Shown: one piece after another, positions 26,644 through 36,248 of the stretch
How the letters are laid out: each line of letters opens with the position of its first letter
How positions within the stretch are numbered: the stretch's first letter is position 1
Source: Candidatus Zhuqueibacterota bacterium
GTDB lineage: Bacteria > Zhuqueibacterota > Zhuqueibacteria > Residuimicrobiales > Krinioviventaceae
Direction of reading: 5' to 3'
DNA: 49,042 nt
Assembly: GCA_016929295.1 (NCBI GenBank)
Contig: JAFGJB010000059.1
Span: forward strand, 1 to 49,042
Program-made: the position numbers and the translations under genes
Notes under the pieces: generated by a model
Told to the model about the DNA's origin: nothing
Database searches by the model: none
The model's input: only the letters and a program-made list of their open reading frames with translations

Positions 26644-28179
26644 ATGAGAAACAATAGGACTGTATTACTTTTCATTTTTTGCTATTATTTATTTTCGGGT
26701 TCTCTGCTTCCAGAAGAAATTCTTTGGAAATCCAATATAGATCGTCATCTCACCAAATTCTTGAAATTATTCAAAGATACGAATGAGATTATTGCTTTGG
26801 ATAAAAATAATAATCTCGTTTGTTTTGATACTCAAAATGGACAAGAAAAGTGGAAATGTACACTCAAAGCTGAGCTTGTCGGACTTTATCTTCTCGATGA
26901 TAAAGTTTATTGCGTTGTGGGCAAAGAAGAGAAAAATGTTTGCTATTATGCAATAAAGTATGACTCTGCGATGCTAACATTGGATAAATTGTTCGAATAT
27001 CCTGCCAAATTAGACAAAGAGTGGCTAATCGATAATTACTCAGCAGTCATTTTTTATCCTTATTTCGGCCAAGCTTTTCTTTTTGACTATGAGATAGCAG
27101 AGAATATTTTAATTCTATCAGCCTCTCAAGGCTACCCCTATGTTAATAATTTCATAACAGTCGCTATTGATTTAGCTTCAGACTCTTTGTTATGGACGCA
27201 TGAATTGAAGCCATATAAAAATAAAATCACATACTATTATAATGATCTATATTCATTTGTTTCCGGCAATTCATTCATCGATGTTTCAGATGTCTATACA
27301 CATAATGTTCTGAGTCTATGGCCTGTAAATAATGTAATAACTCCTAATCTTTTGTATAATAACGTGAATAAAAATTTGTACATTAAAAATCCTAAAAATA
27401 TAATTTCCATAGATATCAAAACAGGCAAAGGCAAATGGATGTCAAGGGATTTTGATAGCATTATAAATGTCCAATTTATTAATCTCAATAATCATTATGA
27501 TAAAATTATCATAGAAACAGAGGCTTGTATTCAGTGCTTAAACAATGAAACTGGAGATTTATTATGGTCTCAAAAAAAGCCATTGAGTGGGCGTTGTTAT
27601 AACACGACTTTGGTTGTTGACAATTACCTCCTCTATTTCGGTGAAAAAATAATAAAAGCAATAAATTTGATAGATGGTCAACAACTTTGGGACTTTAAGA
27701 ATAAAAGGTGCTTTAGCACATCACCCATAATTGACAAAGATAAAATAACTTTAATTGATGAAAATAATTTAGTGCTAATTGATAGATATTCCGGTCAAAT
27801 CATCACAAAACTGTTGCTATACTCCTCTCATGATAGCGGAAATAGAGAATACCTTCTCTCTACTCCCAAGTTTTATATATACAGAGAGTCAAAAGAACTT
27901 GTGGCGATTAACAAGAATACCATACAAATCTCTTGGAGAAATCAATTGAAAAACGATGCGCTTCCAGTATGGGTAAAAGAAAATCCTTTTCGCTTGTATT
28001 ATTCTGATGGCAAAGACTTTTTTGTACTCGATGAACATGGCAATAAAGAATTCAATATGAAACTACATGATAAGCAAGATCGACAAAATCGGATCATTAC
28101 AACCACTCTTGATGTTGAAAATGATATACTTTATGAATTGTCGAATGATGCCATGATAGCCTATTCTCTAAATGATTGA
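26644..28179 (+). CDS. Exported PQQ-like beta-propeller protein
   Basis: 511 residues. A signal peptide (about 1-24, RTVLLFIFCYYLFSGSL) precedes repeated four-stranded blades with the pattern (D/N)-x-x-(T/D)-G-x-x-x-W: TQNGQEKWKC, IKTGKGKWMS, NETGDLLWSQ, LIDGQQLWDF and RYSGQIITKL. These are the tryptophan-docking repeats of PQQ-like/BamB-type propellers. The conserved PQQ-ligand residues of the alcohol dehydrogenases were not seen, so it is probably a binding scaffold and not an enzyme. It lacks the NYPNPFNP C-terminal domain of its neighbours and should remain in the periplasm or at the inner or outer membrane. AAGGGGAT lies before the ATG; the gene is strongly AT-rich. Its place before the CHAT gene suggests a partner in the island. 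Confidence 0.72.
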   Translation: MRNNRTVLLFIFCYYLFSGSLLPEEILWKSNIDRHLTKFLKLFKDTNEIIALDKNNNLVCFDTQNGQEKWKCTLKAELVGLYLLDDKVYCVVGKEEKNVCYYAIKYDSAMLTLDKLFEYPAKLDKEWLIDNYSAVIFYPYFGQAFLFDYEIAENILILSASQGYPYVNNFITVAIDLASDSLLWTHELKPYKNKITYYYNDLYSFVSGNSFIDVSDVYTHNVLSLWPVNNVITPNLLYNNVNKNLYIKNPKNIISIDIKTGKGKWMSRDFDSIINVQFINLNNHYDKIIIETEACIQCLNNETGDLLWSQKKPLSGRCYNTTLVVDNYLLYFGEKIIKAINLIDGQQLWDFKNKRCFSTSPIIDKDKITLIDENNLVLIDRYSGQIITKLLLYSSHDSGNREYLLSTPKFYIYRESKELVAINKNTIQISWRNQLKNDALPVWVKENPFRLYYSDGKDFFVLDEHGNKEFNMKLHDKQDRQNRIITTTLDVENDILYELSNDAMIAYSLND

Positions 28180-28357
28180 TCTTTGGATCTGGTTAATTAA
28201 ATTAGCATAGCTATAAAGTGGGCGAAAGGCAATAGTCGCTGGATGTTAATATAATAATTGCGAGAGGGAAATCACAGTACTAGTTGATTTGTTCTTATAG
28301 CCCTTGGAGATGAAATCATCAGAATAGAATTCAACATCTAAATTGTAGGGATTCAAA

Positions 28358-31300
28358 ATGACAAGCCGGTTTTTTTTAACTTCATTTATTGTGCCCGTAT
28401 TCTTAATCTCGATTTTATCGCAAAGCATTTCGAACAACCTCTTTGCAAACGATACGCATCCTATAACAGAGGAAACTTTCATTTTTCAACTCCTTAAAAC
28501 TCTACAAAAAAATGATAGCTTAAAAATTCAGGAGCTCATCCAACAGCATCGCTATCCCACCCTCCATGCCGCAAACAAACTCCTGGACGGCTCAATCAAA
28601 GACTGGTTCGAAGAACGCCCAGATTCGGCAACTATAAAAATAGAGCAGGCTGAAAAGTTAGCCATCCTGTATCATCAGATCTATGAAACGCCTATCCTGC
28701 GTGAGCGTGTAGCACTTTATAAAAGCTGGTCCGCCATCGAAAAACGCGCCAAAGTGCGCGCCGATTCGCTGGTGAGAGTGGGGCTAGAGAACGGCAAAGC
28801 TGGCAAGCTCCAGGACGCCATCAATGTATGGGAAAAAACTCAAACGACATTCAAAGAGCTCGACCACGACCTCGCGGTCGCGCGCGGTTCGAAAGACATC
28901 GGTTACGCTTATCGACAATTAGGACAGTTTGATCCTGCCTTGCGCTATTTCGAAGAAACGAAATCAATCGCCCACGCCATCGACGAAAAAGCGCTCGAAG
29001 CGGATGCGATTCGCGAGATGGGCGTCGTTTCTTATATTAGGGGCGATGCAAGCACAGCGCTTAAGCGCTGGCAAGGGGCGATCCCCATGTTTCAACAAGC
29101 CGAAGATCGAAAAAGTGAAGGCATCGCCACCGCCCATATCGCTATCTATTATAAAAACAGGGGAGAAATCGACAAAGCGCTCGAGTACAACGAACGCGCC
29201 CTCACGTTGGCACGAGAAATCGGCAATGACTCGGAAGAGGCGAACATTCTCAATAATATTGGCAATATCTATATGGATTTTTTAGCCGACTATGACGTTG
29301 CGATCAGTAATTTTGAGCGCGCGGTCAAAATTAAAAAAGAACTCGGCGAGTTGCAGTATGTGGCTTACATCAACGGCAATATCGGCATTTGCAATAAGAA
29401 AAAGGGCGATTATGCGCAAGCATTCAAATATATTAACGAGGCATTGGATATCGCCGCACAGCTCAATCACAAACCTGTCAGAGGAGAGAATCTGAGTGAG
29501 CTGGCAACTTTATACACGGATGTCGGACAATATGGACAAGCAGCTCCCTATTACGAGCAGGCGTTAAAAATCCATCGAGAGACACAAAATGTCGGCGCCG
29601 AGCTGGAAACATTGATCAATTACGCTGTCAACTATGGACGATCGGGTGACTTTCACAAGGCGGATTCGTTGTATAGAGTCGCTCTGATCAAAGCGCGAAA
29701 GGCAAAACTCATCTCGTTCGAATGTTCACTATTGGCCAATCTGGGTTCACTTTGTTTTGATCAAGGTGAATACGGCGACGTCAAAGCCTATTGGGATGAA
29801 GCACTGGAAATATGTGCAGAGATTCATAATGTGCGACAGCAATCGCGTCTTTTCATCGATTACGGCTCACTCTTCCTGCAACAAAATGACCTCGTGCAAG
29901 CATGTAATCGATATCAGGAGGGACTTAACATTGCACGAAAAATTCAAGCGCCCGAGCTCATCTGGAAAGCCTACTTTGGCTTGGGACAGGTCTCCGAAAA
30001 ACAGAATAAACTGAATCAGGCAGTCGCTTATTATGATAGCTCGATCACGGAAATCGAATCCATGCGCATGCGAATCAAAGCCACGTCACTCAAAGAATCG
30101 TTCATGGAAGAAAAATATCGAGTGTACGAGGCCATCATTTTATTACTATTTAAATTAGGTGAGGAAGAAGAGGCTTTTGAATATCTGGAAAAAGCAAAGG
30201 CACAAAACCTGCTCGATATACTCTCTCGCGACAAAATAAAAATTGCCAGAGGCATACCACCCGAGCAGCTGCGTCGGAAGCAACTGCTTGAGTACAAGAT
30301 AACCAACATTCATAATGCCATCGCTGAGGCTTATTCCCAGAGTGGTGATAGTACGGCCATTGAGAAAAATGCGCAAAGCTTGAGAGACAGCCTGCAAGCC
30401 GTAAAAAATAAATATGAAAAATGGCTTGATCATATGGAGATCGAAAATCCAACTCTTTCACACTTGTCGGCAACATCACTGCATTTGCCGCAGGTGCAAA
30501 AAGCTCTTCCGGCAAGCACTGTTCTCATCGAATATTTCGTCGGAGAAGAACAAACATTCGTTTGGATTATTCGAACGAATGAATTCAAAACAGTCAGTAT
30601 GAATGTTAAAAAGCATGGACTTGACAGCCTAGTGACTTTGCTTTTAAATCAATTGAAAGATGCCAGAGATGGGAACATAAAAAATCTTGTTGATATTGTT
30701 TATGATTGTCAAGTGGCGCACGATTTATACATGCAAATCTTTGAACCTGTTGAGATTTTTCTCCGAAAAAGAGAACACGTCATCATCGTACCTGATGGCT
30801 TATTACATTACCTCCCCTTTGAGGGCCTGGTGACAAAGGTCAAAAAAAGGAGACATAGTCGTGATGACCTTAAGGTCTATCGCCAAACAAAATACCTCAT
30901 CCATGACTATAATATATCTTATACTCCATCTGCCACCATTCTATTCCTGCCACGCCAACAAGATGAACAGCTCGAATACAGTGGCCAATTGCTCGCATTT
31001 GGCAATCCAGATTTTAGCGGAGAACAAAAAGACGCCGACGTCATTGAAGCGCAATACAGTGCTCTCCGGTTACGTTCAGCTTTAAATTTTGCATATACAC
31101 CTTTGCCAAAATCCGAGCAAGAAGTAAAAAATATCTGCAATTTAATAAAACCTTCTGTTTATTACCTGGGACCTGAGGCGAAAGAGCAAAACTTTAAGCT
31201 ATACGCCAGCAATTATCCCAACATTCACATCTCGACCCATTGTGTTGTCGAAGAATCTCAACCTCTTTATTCAAAAATCGTTTTCGCACAAAAAAAAGAC

Positions 31301-31663
31301 TCACTGGATGATGGCTTGCTGCACGCTTTTGAAATCTTTAATCTGCAGCTCAATGCAGACATGGTCACTCTAAGCGCCTGCGAAACCGGCCTTGGCCGCT
31401 TTAATCGTGGAGAGGGACTGATAGGTTTGACGCGAGCATTTATGTGTGCCGGAACACGCACTCTTGTTGTGAGCTTATGGAGCATTGATGAATATACTGG
31501 CGAGTTAATGATTTCATTTTATGAAAATCTGAAAAAAGGCAAAAGAAAAGTCGAGGCGTTGAGAGATGCGAAACTTGAATATATCAGTGCACCGAAGGAT
31601 AAGACATTCCGCGCCCACCCCTTTTTATGGGCGCCATTTATTCTAATAGGAACTGCAGACTAA
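28358..31663 (+). CDS. TPR-CHAT protein: exported caspase-like protease of the island
   Basis: 1101 residues. A hydrophobic N-terminal segment (about 5-27) followed by SNNLFAN looks like a signal peptide, so the protein is predicted outside the cytoplasm. TPR units (A-x4-G-x2-Y-x3-A) fill about residues 135-560. Residues about 590-720 form a helical linker, and a CHAT (caspase/HetF-type) domain spans about 745-1101, with IVPDGLLHYLPFEGL near 810-823. The His of HISTHC is His961 and the Cys of LSACETGLG is Cys1008, a complete His/Cys pair; THC replaces the more common THG. AGGGAT lies 6 bases before ATG 28358, and a 178-base AT-rich gap separates it from the propeller gene. Substrate unknown. 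It converges on porU. Confidence 0.85.
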   Translation: MTSRFFLTSFIVPVFLISILSQSISNNLFANDTHPITEETFIFQLLKTLQKNDSLKIQELIQQHRYPTLHAANKLLDGSIKDWFEERPDSATIKIEQAEKLAILYHQIYETPILRERVALYKSWSAIEKRAKVRADSLVRVGLENGKAGKLQDAINVWEKTQTTFKELDHDLAVARGSKDIGYAYRQLGQFDPALRYFEETKSIAHAIDEKALEADAIREMGVVSYIRGDASTALKRWQGAIPMFQQAEDRKSEGIATAHIAIYYKNRGEIDKALEYNERALTLAREIGNDSEEANILNNIGNIYMDFLADYDVAISNFERAVKIKKELGELQYVAYINGNIGICNKKKGDYAQAFKYINEALDIAAQLNHKPVRGENLSELATLYTDVGQYGQAAPYYEQALKIHRETQNVGAELETLINYAVNYGRSGDFHKADSLYRVALIKARKAKLISFECSLLANLGSLCFDQGEYGDVKAYWDEALEICAEIHNVRQQSRLFIDYGSLFLQQNDLVQACNRYQEGLNIARKIQAPELIWKAYFGLGQVSEKQNKLNQAVAYYDSSITEIESMRMRIKATSLKESFMEEKYRVYEAIILLLFKLGEEEEAFEYLEKAKAQNLLDILSRDKIKIARGIPPEQLRRKQLLEYKITNIHNAIAEAYSQSGDSTAIEKNAQSLRDSLQAVKNKYEKWLDHMEIENPTLSHLSATSLHLPQVQKALPASTVLIEYFVGEEQTFVWIIRTNEFKTVSMNVKKHGLDSLVTLLLNQLKDARDGNIKNLVDIVYDCQVAHDLYMQIFEPVEIFLRKREHVIIVPDGLLHYLPFEGLVTKVKKRRHSRDDLKVYRQTKYLIHDYNISYTPSATILFLPRQQDEQLEYSGQLLAFGNPDFSGEQKDADVIEAQYSALRLRSALNFAYTPLPKSEQEVKNICNLIKPSVYYLGPEAKEQNFKLYASNYPNIHISTHCVVEESQPLYSKIVFAQKKDSLDDGLLHAFEIFNLQLNADMVTLSACETGLGRFNRGEGLIGLTRAFMCAGTRTLVVSLWSIDEYTGELMISFYENLKKGKRKVEALRDAKLEYISAPKDKTFRAHPFLWAPFILIGTAD

Positions 31664-31668
31664 AACAT

Positions 31669-34600
31669 TCAGCGCGCCACAATCAGCTTTTCAACAATCT
31701 CCGCCGTCAACGTCTCTTCCCCGCGCGACGATTTGACCGAAATCTTGTACAGGTAGACGCCATTGGCCACCGGATCACCCGCATCATCGCGGCCGTCCCA
31801 CTGCTCCGGGAAGACGTTGTAACCGACTCGCCCCGGCAGAGTCGCGAAGGATTTTATCAATCGTCCGGCCACGGTGAAAATCTTGATCGACACCTCCGCG
31901 TCCTGACTCAACTCATAACGGAACGTGCACTCTTCCAACATCGGATTGGGATAAGTGAGGGGATGCCGGATCTCCAATCTGGAATCATCGATGACGACAA
32001 AATGAGTCTCGACGATGGAAGAGTTGTTCGAGTTGTCCCAGGCCTTAACCTGAACCGTGTGTTCGCCGATCGGCAGGTCGAGAATCGTGTATGTGAGTGT
32101 GCCGTCGGTGTAGCTGCCTTCGTTGTAGGTGAAATATTCCGTGATATCGATAGAGTTGTTATAGTCTTGATCAATGGTGAGAAGAATCTGATGTCCGACA
32201 TCGCCTGCCGTATTGACGCCGCTCACCGAATCGGAGATGGCAAGATGTAATGTCGGCCGCGAAGAGACATAGTCACCCGGTATAAAATCTTCACTGCCAA
32301 AATAGACATTCATCCTGGGACCGTCCTTGTCGATGAGGTCGACCGCTGTGCCGCCAACCGCCAGGCCGCGTCGGTCGCCGGTGCCGGAGCTGGCATCATT
32401 CCAGAAATAGAGGCTGATCCGCCCGTCGCGCCCGCCGTAGGATATATCTTTTGGCACGATGAACTGCACATTGAACGCACCACTGACAATCGTGGCACCG
32501 CCGCGAAAGATGGTATTGCCGGTCGTATACAGACCGGTAATTGCACTGGTGCCGCCGGGATTATTATAGTTATACTTTTTGCGCGTATCCAGCGTGCGCA
32601 CCAGTATCTTACCTGTATAATCCTGTAAAAGCCGGCCCTGGTCTTCAACATGGCCGCGAATCATCATCCGACTGAGCGCCTGGATGCTGTCGGGTTGGAT
32701 GTCATCAATCACGGCCCGATAGCGGGGAGCGCATAGACGCATGGCCGGATCGCCAAAAAGATTGTATTTTTCATTATTGATGCTGTTGCCGCTGCCCGCC
32801 AGTTTGGCACGCATGACGGCATCTCCAAGACGCGCTGTCAGGCCGCTCCTGTCATAGGTGAGAAAAAGTTGGTCGTACAAGCTTTTATTGAATGCAGCAT
32901 TGTCGCTGGCGTACGCCAGACGGGCGGATGACACCATGGCAACCGCCCCTCGCGCCGAGGCATTGAGGATATCCTCGGCAAAACTCTGTGAGGTCGGTTG
33001 ATCCCAATGAGCAAATTCGCAGGTGGCCGCCACCCACAACGCCATGCGTCTGCCGTTCTGTATTTTTCCAAAATCACGCGTATTGAGCAGCACGCGTTCG
33101 TGCGCCCATAAATCGGGATTGCCATGGCCGATGTAATTAATCAGCAGCGAGCCGGCATTTATCTGTTCGAGCAAATCGAGCGTTGCAGCGGGCTTTTCGC
33201 GTCCGGTAATGCTGGCCGTGCGCACTTGTGGATAATTGATCAGATAAATTTTCTTCACATCCAAAAGCTCGGGGACATGCCGCTCGGCCAGGTCCTCGGC
33301 ATCTTCGGTGTGAATTTTCTCCCAGTCCGTGTCGTTAGTGTACTCGTCATCCGCGACGATGGTGATCGTTTTGAGCCATTCGCCGTACTCCGGATTGGTC
33401 TCGTACGCAATGATCTTGTCAACCGCATTTTGCGCTTCATCCACGGTCTGCGCCACCAGTCTGCCGATGGCTATCTGCATGCCGCTATTGTCGCCATTGA
33501 GATAGGTGTACCAGTCATCGGTGACGCGCGTGTTGGTCTCCGATTGGCCACCCGTTTCATAGGGTATGATTAGATTGGGGACATTGTTCTTGAGAATATT
33601 TTTATAGTCAAAATGACCATCGCCAAACAGCAACACATAGCCGGGATTTCCCCAGTTTTCTTTTGCATAGCCCAAAAAATTCCGTATCGCCGCCGGATCG
33701 TTCAGTCCCCAACCGAATTCATTAATCACATCAGAGATGTCAACCACCTCGGTATCAAGTTTTTCTTGCGGGCTCCAGTTTTCTCGCAGACTTGCCAGTT
33801 GTTCCGCCTGCTGGCGAAAGTCGTCATGGGTGATGATGATGTAATCGACATCCTTTGTCTGTCGCAAGCCGGTGATATTCTCGACGGAGATGGCAGCTTC
33901 TTCAATATTTTTGTATGCCGGCGAGGCAAGAGCGACATAGCGTCTGGCGTCGATTGTCGTGGCCTGATCGGCAAAATCGATGACGCCGTTGGCATAGTTT
34001 ACATCAGCGATCTCGCGAATATCTGATATATCTGTGACATCGAAGACGCGCACGTCGTTGTGCGAAAAACCGCTGATCTGATAACGAGCGATATCGTTTC
34101 TCAGTGGTGAATGAAATAAAAGCAGATCGTCGACGGCATTGAACCGGCGTTTGTATTCCAGTTCAATATAGTCGACGTATGAAAAAGACAAGTCCGAGGC
34201 GACATTATAGTTGATGGTGACTGTGTTGTCTCCTTGCATCAGAACGCCGTCCGCACTGAAGAGACGCTCGATGAGAGAATAGCTCGTCGAACCGCCATAT
34301 TGATCAAATTGACCGAGATTGTTGCCGTTGACATAGACGGAAAAATAGTGTTGGCCCGTGGTGAGCGAAGAAACAGCCGTCCGCACTGTTGTCTCCTCCG
34401 CAGCAACCGCGTCCGGCAAATGAAAGGTGACGGAATAGGCATTATCGTCTCGCCGCAACTCGCGCCCCAGCCAGGTGATGCCGGATTTATAGACATTATA
34501 CTTTTCCTCTTCGATCCAGGCCAGATCATTGAAAAAAGGCTCTGCTGTCCGTCCGGCTGTCGACTGCGAGGAAACCGGCCGAATGCGTTTGCCCGGCGCC

Positions 34601-35682
34601 CGATTGAACGTCAGCCAATAGACATTGTCATAACCGTAGGGATTGATATAATGTTTTAGCTGATTTCGCGTTGCGTCGAAATCGACGCCCTCGAGGGAAC
34701 GGCCATAAAAAAGAATATAGTCGGAATTGTGCAGCCTGCCATCGGACTCTCCGACCACCAGGATCGGATTTTCGATGAGCGTGTCATTCCTCGCAGCCTG
34801 ATCAAAACGCAACTCGCGGCCGCCGTTGTTATAAAGTTGAATGGTTGACGGATCGATCGATGAAAGCGAAATATTTCTTTTCGCCAGCGCCTGGCCCAGT
34901 GCAGCGCCACTTAATTTGTACATACCCTCCTTGCCGCCCGCGCCAGCGCCGGTTATTTTTATTTTGAGCCAGTTGTCACCTTGAAAAAAGCCCCTGTCGA
35001 TTTTTCGCAAGGCGGATCTGTCAGCCGGCCTGCGCCACACTTTCGCCTGTTCATCATTCAACAGCAGGCCGTCATAGAGTTCAGCTTCTCTATCCGGCAG
35101 CGTATTTGTCGCCGCCGTATTGCCGGCGTAATTGATTTGCAGAACGATCTTTATATATTTCCGCACGCGCTGTTGCAGCGGATGATATTGCAGCGGCTGC
35201 AGGTATATTTTCACAACGCGCTGCGAGCGAAAAGAGTGGGGCTCACTCACGCGCACGAGATTTTCGGGTTCGAATCGGTTCGTCTGGTAGCTTGTACTTT
35301 CCTGTTCAAAGAGATATTGGTAGCCGATTTCCTGGCGCACGATTATAGGAAGCGGGGCCAGGTCTATATTCTCATGCGTTTCGAACTCGGAATCAATCAC
35401 CTGCACGCGGGCATCACCGCCCTCGGGCACTGCGATGAGCACGGCCTTGACCGGAATCTGCGGTGCGCCAGGCTCGGCGTGCATCACTGCACCGTCAAAT
35501 GAGAACTCGTGATACAGATGAGATCCACTCTTGACGTCGCGAATCCGCCAGTTCATCGGCTCGAATTCAATGATCATCTGTGCCGCTGTTGAGGAAATCA
35601 CCCGAATGCCCTGATTCGCATACGCAAAAGCGGGCGCTAAAAATCCGAGCAAAACGAATGTATATAAAAGAGCTTTGCGCAT
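31669..35682 (-). CDS. porU: PorU-like type IX secretion sortase (gingipain-family cysteine peptidase)
   Basis: 1337 residues starting MRKALLYTFVLLGFLAPAFA, a clear signal peptide; the frame is open for 122 more codons upstream but that part is the shadow of the next gene. The peptidase C25 core holds a GHG with His853 and the catalytic Cys888 in AATCEF, plus LLFGDGHFDYKN near residue 700. An N-terminal pro-like beta region covers about 30-330. The protein ends in its own beta-sandwich resembling a type IX C-terminal domain (TYPNPMLEECTFRYEL). PorU removes the C-terminal signal from type IX substrates and links them to a surface glycan. AAGGGA precedes the start. The stop lies 5 bases from the CHAT gene's stop. 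Confidence 0.85.
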   Translation of the reverse strand: MRKALLYTFVLLGFLAPAFAYANQGIRVISSTAAQMIIEFEPMNWRIRDVKSGSHLYHEFSFDGAVMHAEPGAPQIPVKAVLIAVPEGGDARVQVIDSEFETHENIDLAPLPIIVRQEIGYQYLFEQESTSYQTNRFEPENLVRVSEPHSFRSQRVVKIYLQPLQYHPLQQRVRKYIKIVLQINYAGNTAATNTLPDREAELYDGLLLNDEQAKVWRRPADRSALRKIDRGFFQGDNWLKIKITGAGAGGKEGMYKLSGAALGQALAKRNISLSSIDPSTIQLYNNGGRELRFDQAARNDTLIENPILVVGESDGRLHNSDYILFYGRSLEGVDFDATRNQLKHYINPYGYDNVYWLTFNRAPGKRIRPVSSQSTAGRTAEPFFNDLAWIEEEKYNVYKSGITWLGRELRRDDNAYSVTFHLPDAVAAEETTVRTAVSSLTTGQHYFSVYVNGNNLGQFDQYGGSTSYSLIERLFSADGVLMQGDNTVTINYNVASDLSFSYVDYIELEYKRRFNAVDDLLLFHSPLRNDIARYQISGFSHNDVRVFDVTDISDIREIADVNYANGVIDFADQATTIDARRYVALASPAYKNIEEAAISVENITGLRQTKDVDYIIITHDDFRQQAEQLASLRENWSPQEKLDTEVVDISDVINEFGWGLNDPAAIRNFLGYAKENWGNPGYVLLFGDGHFDYKNILKNNVPNLIIPYETGGQSETNTRVTDDWYTYLNGDNSGMQIAIGRLVAQTVDEAQNAVDKIIAYETNPEYGEWLKTITIVADDEYTNDTDWEKIHTEDAEDLAERHVPELLDVKKIYLINYPQVRTASITGREKPAATLDLLEQINAGSLLINYIGHGNPDLWAHERVLLNTRDFGKIQNGRRMALWVAATCEFAHWDQPTSQSFAEDILNASARGAVAMVSSARLAYASDNAAFNKSLYDQLFLTYDRSGLTARLGDAVMRAKLAGSGNSINNEKYNLFGDPAMRLCAPRYRAVIDDIQPDSIQALSRMMIRGHVEDQGRLLQDYTGKILVRTLDTRKKYNYNNPGGTSAITGLYTTGNTIFRGGATIVSGAFNVQFIVPKDISYGGRDGRISLYFWNDASSGTGDRRGLAVGGTAVDLIDKDGPRMNVYFGSEDFIPGDYVSSRPTLHLAISDSVSGVNTAGDVGHQILLTIDQDYNNSIDITEYFTYNEGSYTDGTLTYTILDLPIGEHTVQVKAWDNSNNSSIVETHFVVIDDSRLEIRHPLTYPNPMLEECTFRYELSQDAEVSIKIFTVAGRLIKSFATLPGRVGYNVFPEQWDGRDDAGDPVANGVYLYKISVKSSRGEETLTAEIVEKLIVAR

Positions 35683-35699
35683 ATGAACTCGATCCCTTT

Positions 35700-36119
35700 C
35701 TAACGCTCCATTTCCGGAGCGTAATCGACAACGATCGCCGGGTTGAAATCGTCGGAAGAGCGACGTTTTTCGGTCAATTTTATGATAAAGAATGCGATTA
35801 CAAATGCCGAGAAGGCGCCAACAATGCCGACGCTTTCGGAAAAAGGCGGAACGAACCGTAAGGCCAGATAATAGCCGGCGAGCATGGCGACGAGCGGAAA
35901 GATGAACAGAATCATCGAACTTTTCACCACAAGTTTCGGTTCGATGCTCACATTCACCCGGTCTCCAACCGCAGCGCCGATAGAGTTCAGCGCTTCGAGC
36001 TGCATTTTGTTTTCGCCAAAAGCGTGGCAAAGATGACAGCCATCGCATTGATCACCGCGATGCAGTTGGATGATCGCTTTCTGTCCGTCAAGTGAAATAA
36101 TTGTTCCCGTCTCTAGCAT
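35700..36119 (-). CDS. RseC/MucC-family membrane protein
   Basis: 139 residues. The N-terminal cytoplasmic beta domain contains a Cys cluster, QCDGCHLCHAFG near residues 24-35, as in RseC/SoxR-reducing (Rsx-associated) proteins. Two membrane helices follow at about residues 70-88 and 95-112, then a short tail. RseC-type proteins are thought to influence the envelope stress sigma factor or electron transfer to SoxR; here no rpoE or rsx genes are adjacent. The gene is followed after 17 bases by porU, so the two form an operon. A weak TTTGGAAT precedes the ATG at 36119. Confidence 0.8.
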   Translation of the reverse strand: MLETGTIISLDGQKAIIQLHRGDQCDGCHLCHAFGENKMQLEALNSIGAAVGDRVNVSIEPKLVVKSSMILFIFPLVAMLAGYYLALRFVPPFSESVGIVGAFSAFVIAFFIIKLTEKRRSSDDFNPAIVVDYAPEMER

Positions 36120-36248
36120 ATTCCAAAGATAATCATTTCAATGTCAATAATCAAATTACACAATCTAACATCTGTAAAGCGGCGATTGTTCCGTGATTTT
36201 GTCCGACGGCCGGGATTGGCTCGCTTCCTTTTACGCCCCGCATGCGTT

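Noticed and set aside
17695-31663. Reading the sigma/CHAT island as a type III-E CRISPR (Craspase) locus
   Set aside because: There is no Cas7-like effector, no CRISPR array, and the CHAT protein has a signal peptide; only the general TPR-CHAT plus sigma theme is shared.
35683-36048. 122-codon upstream extension of the porU frame
   Set aside because: It overlaps the RseC-like gene on the same strand, is arginine-rich without family features, and the internal ATG at 35682 starts a perfect signal peptide with a ribosome site.
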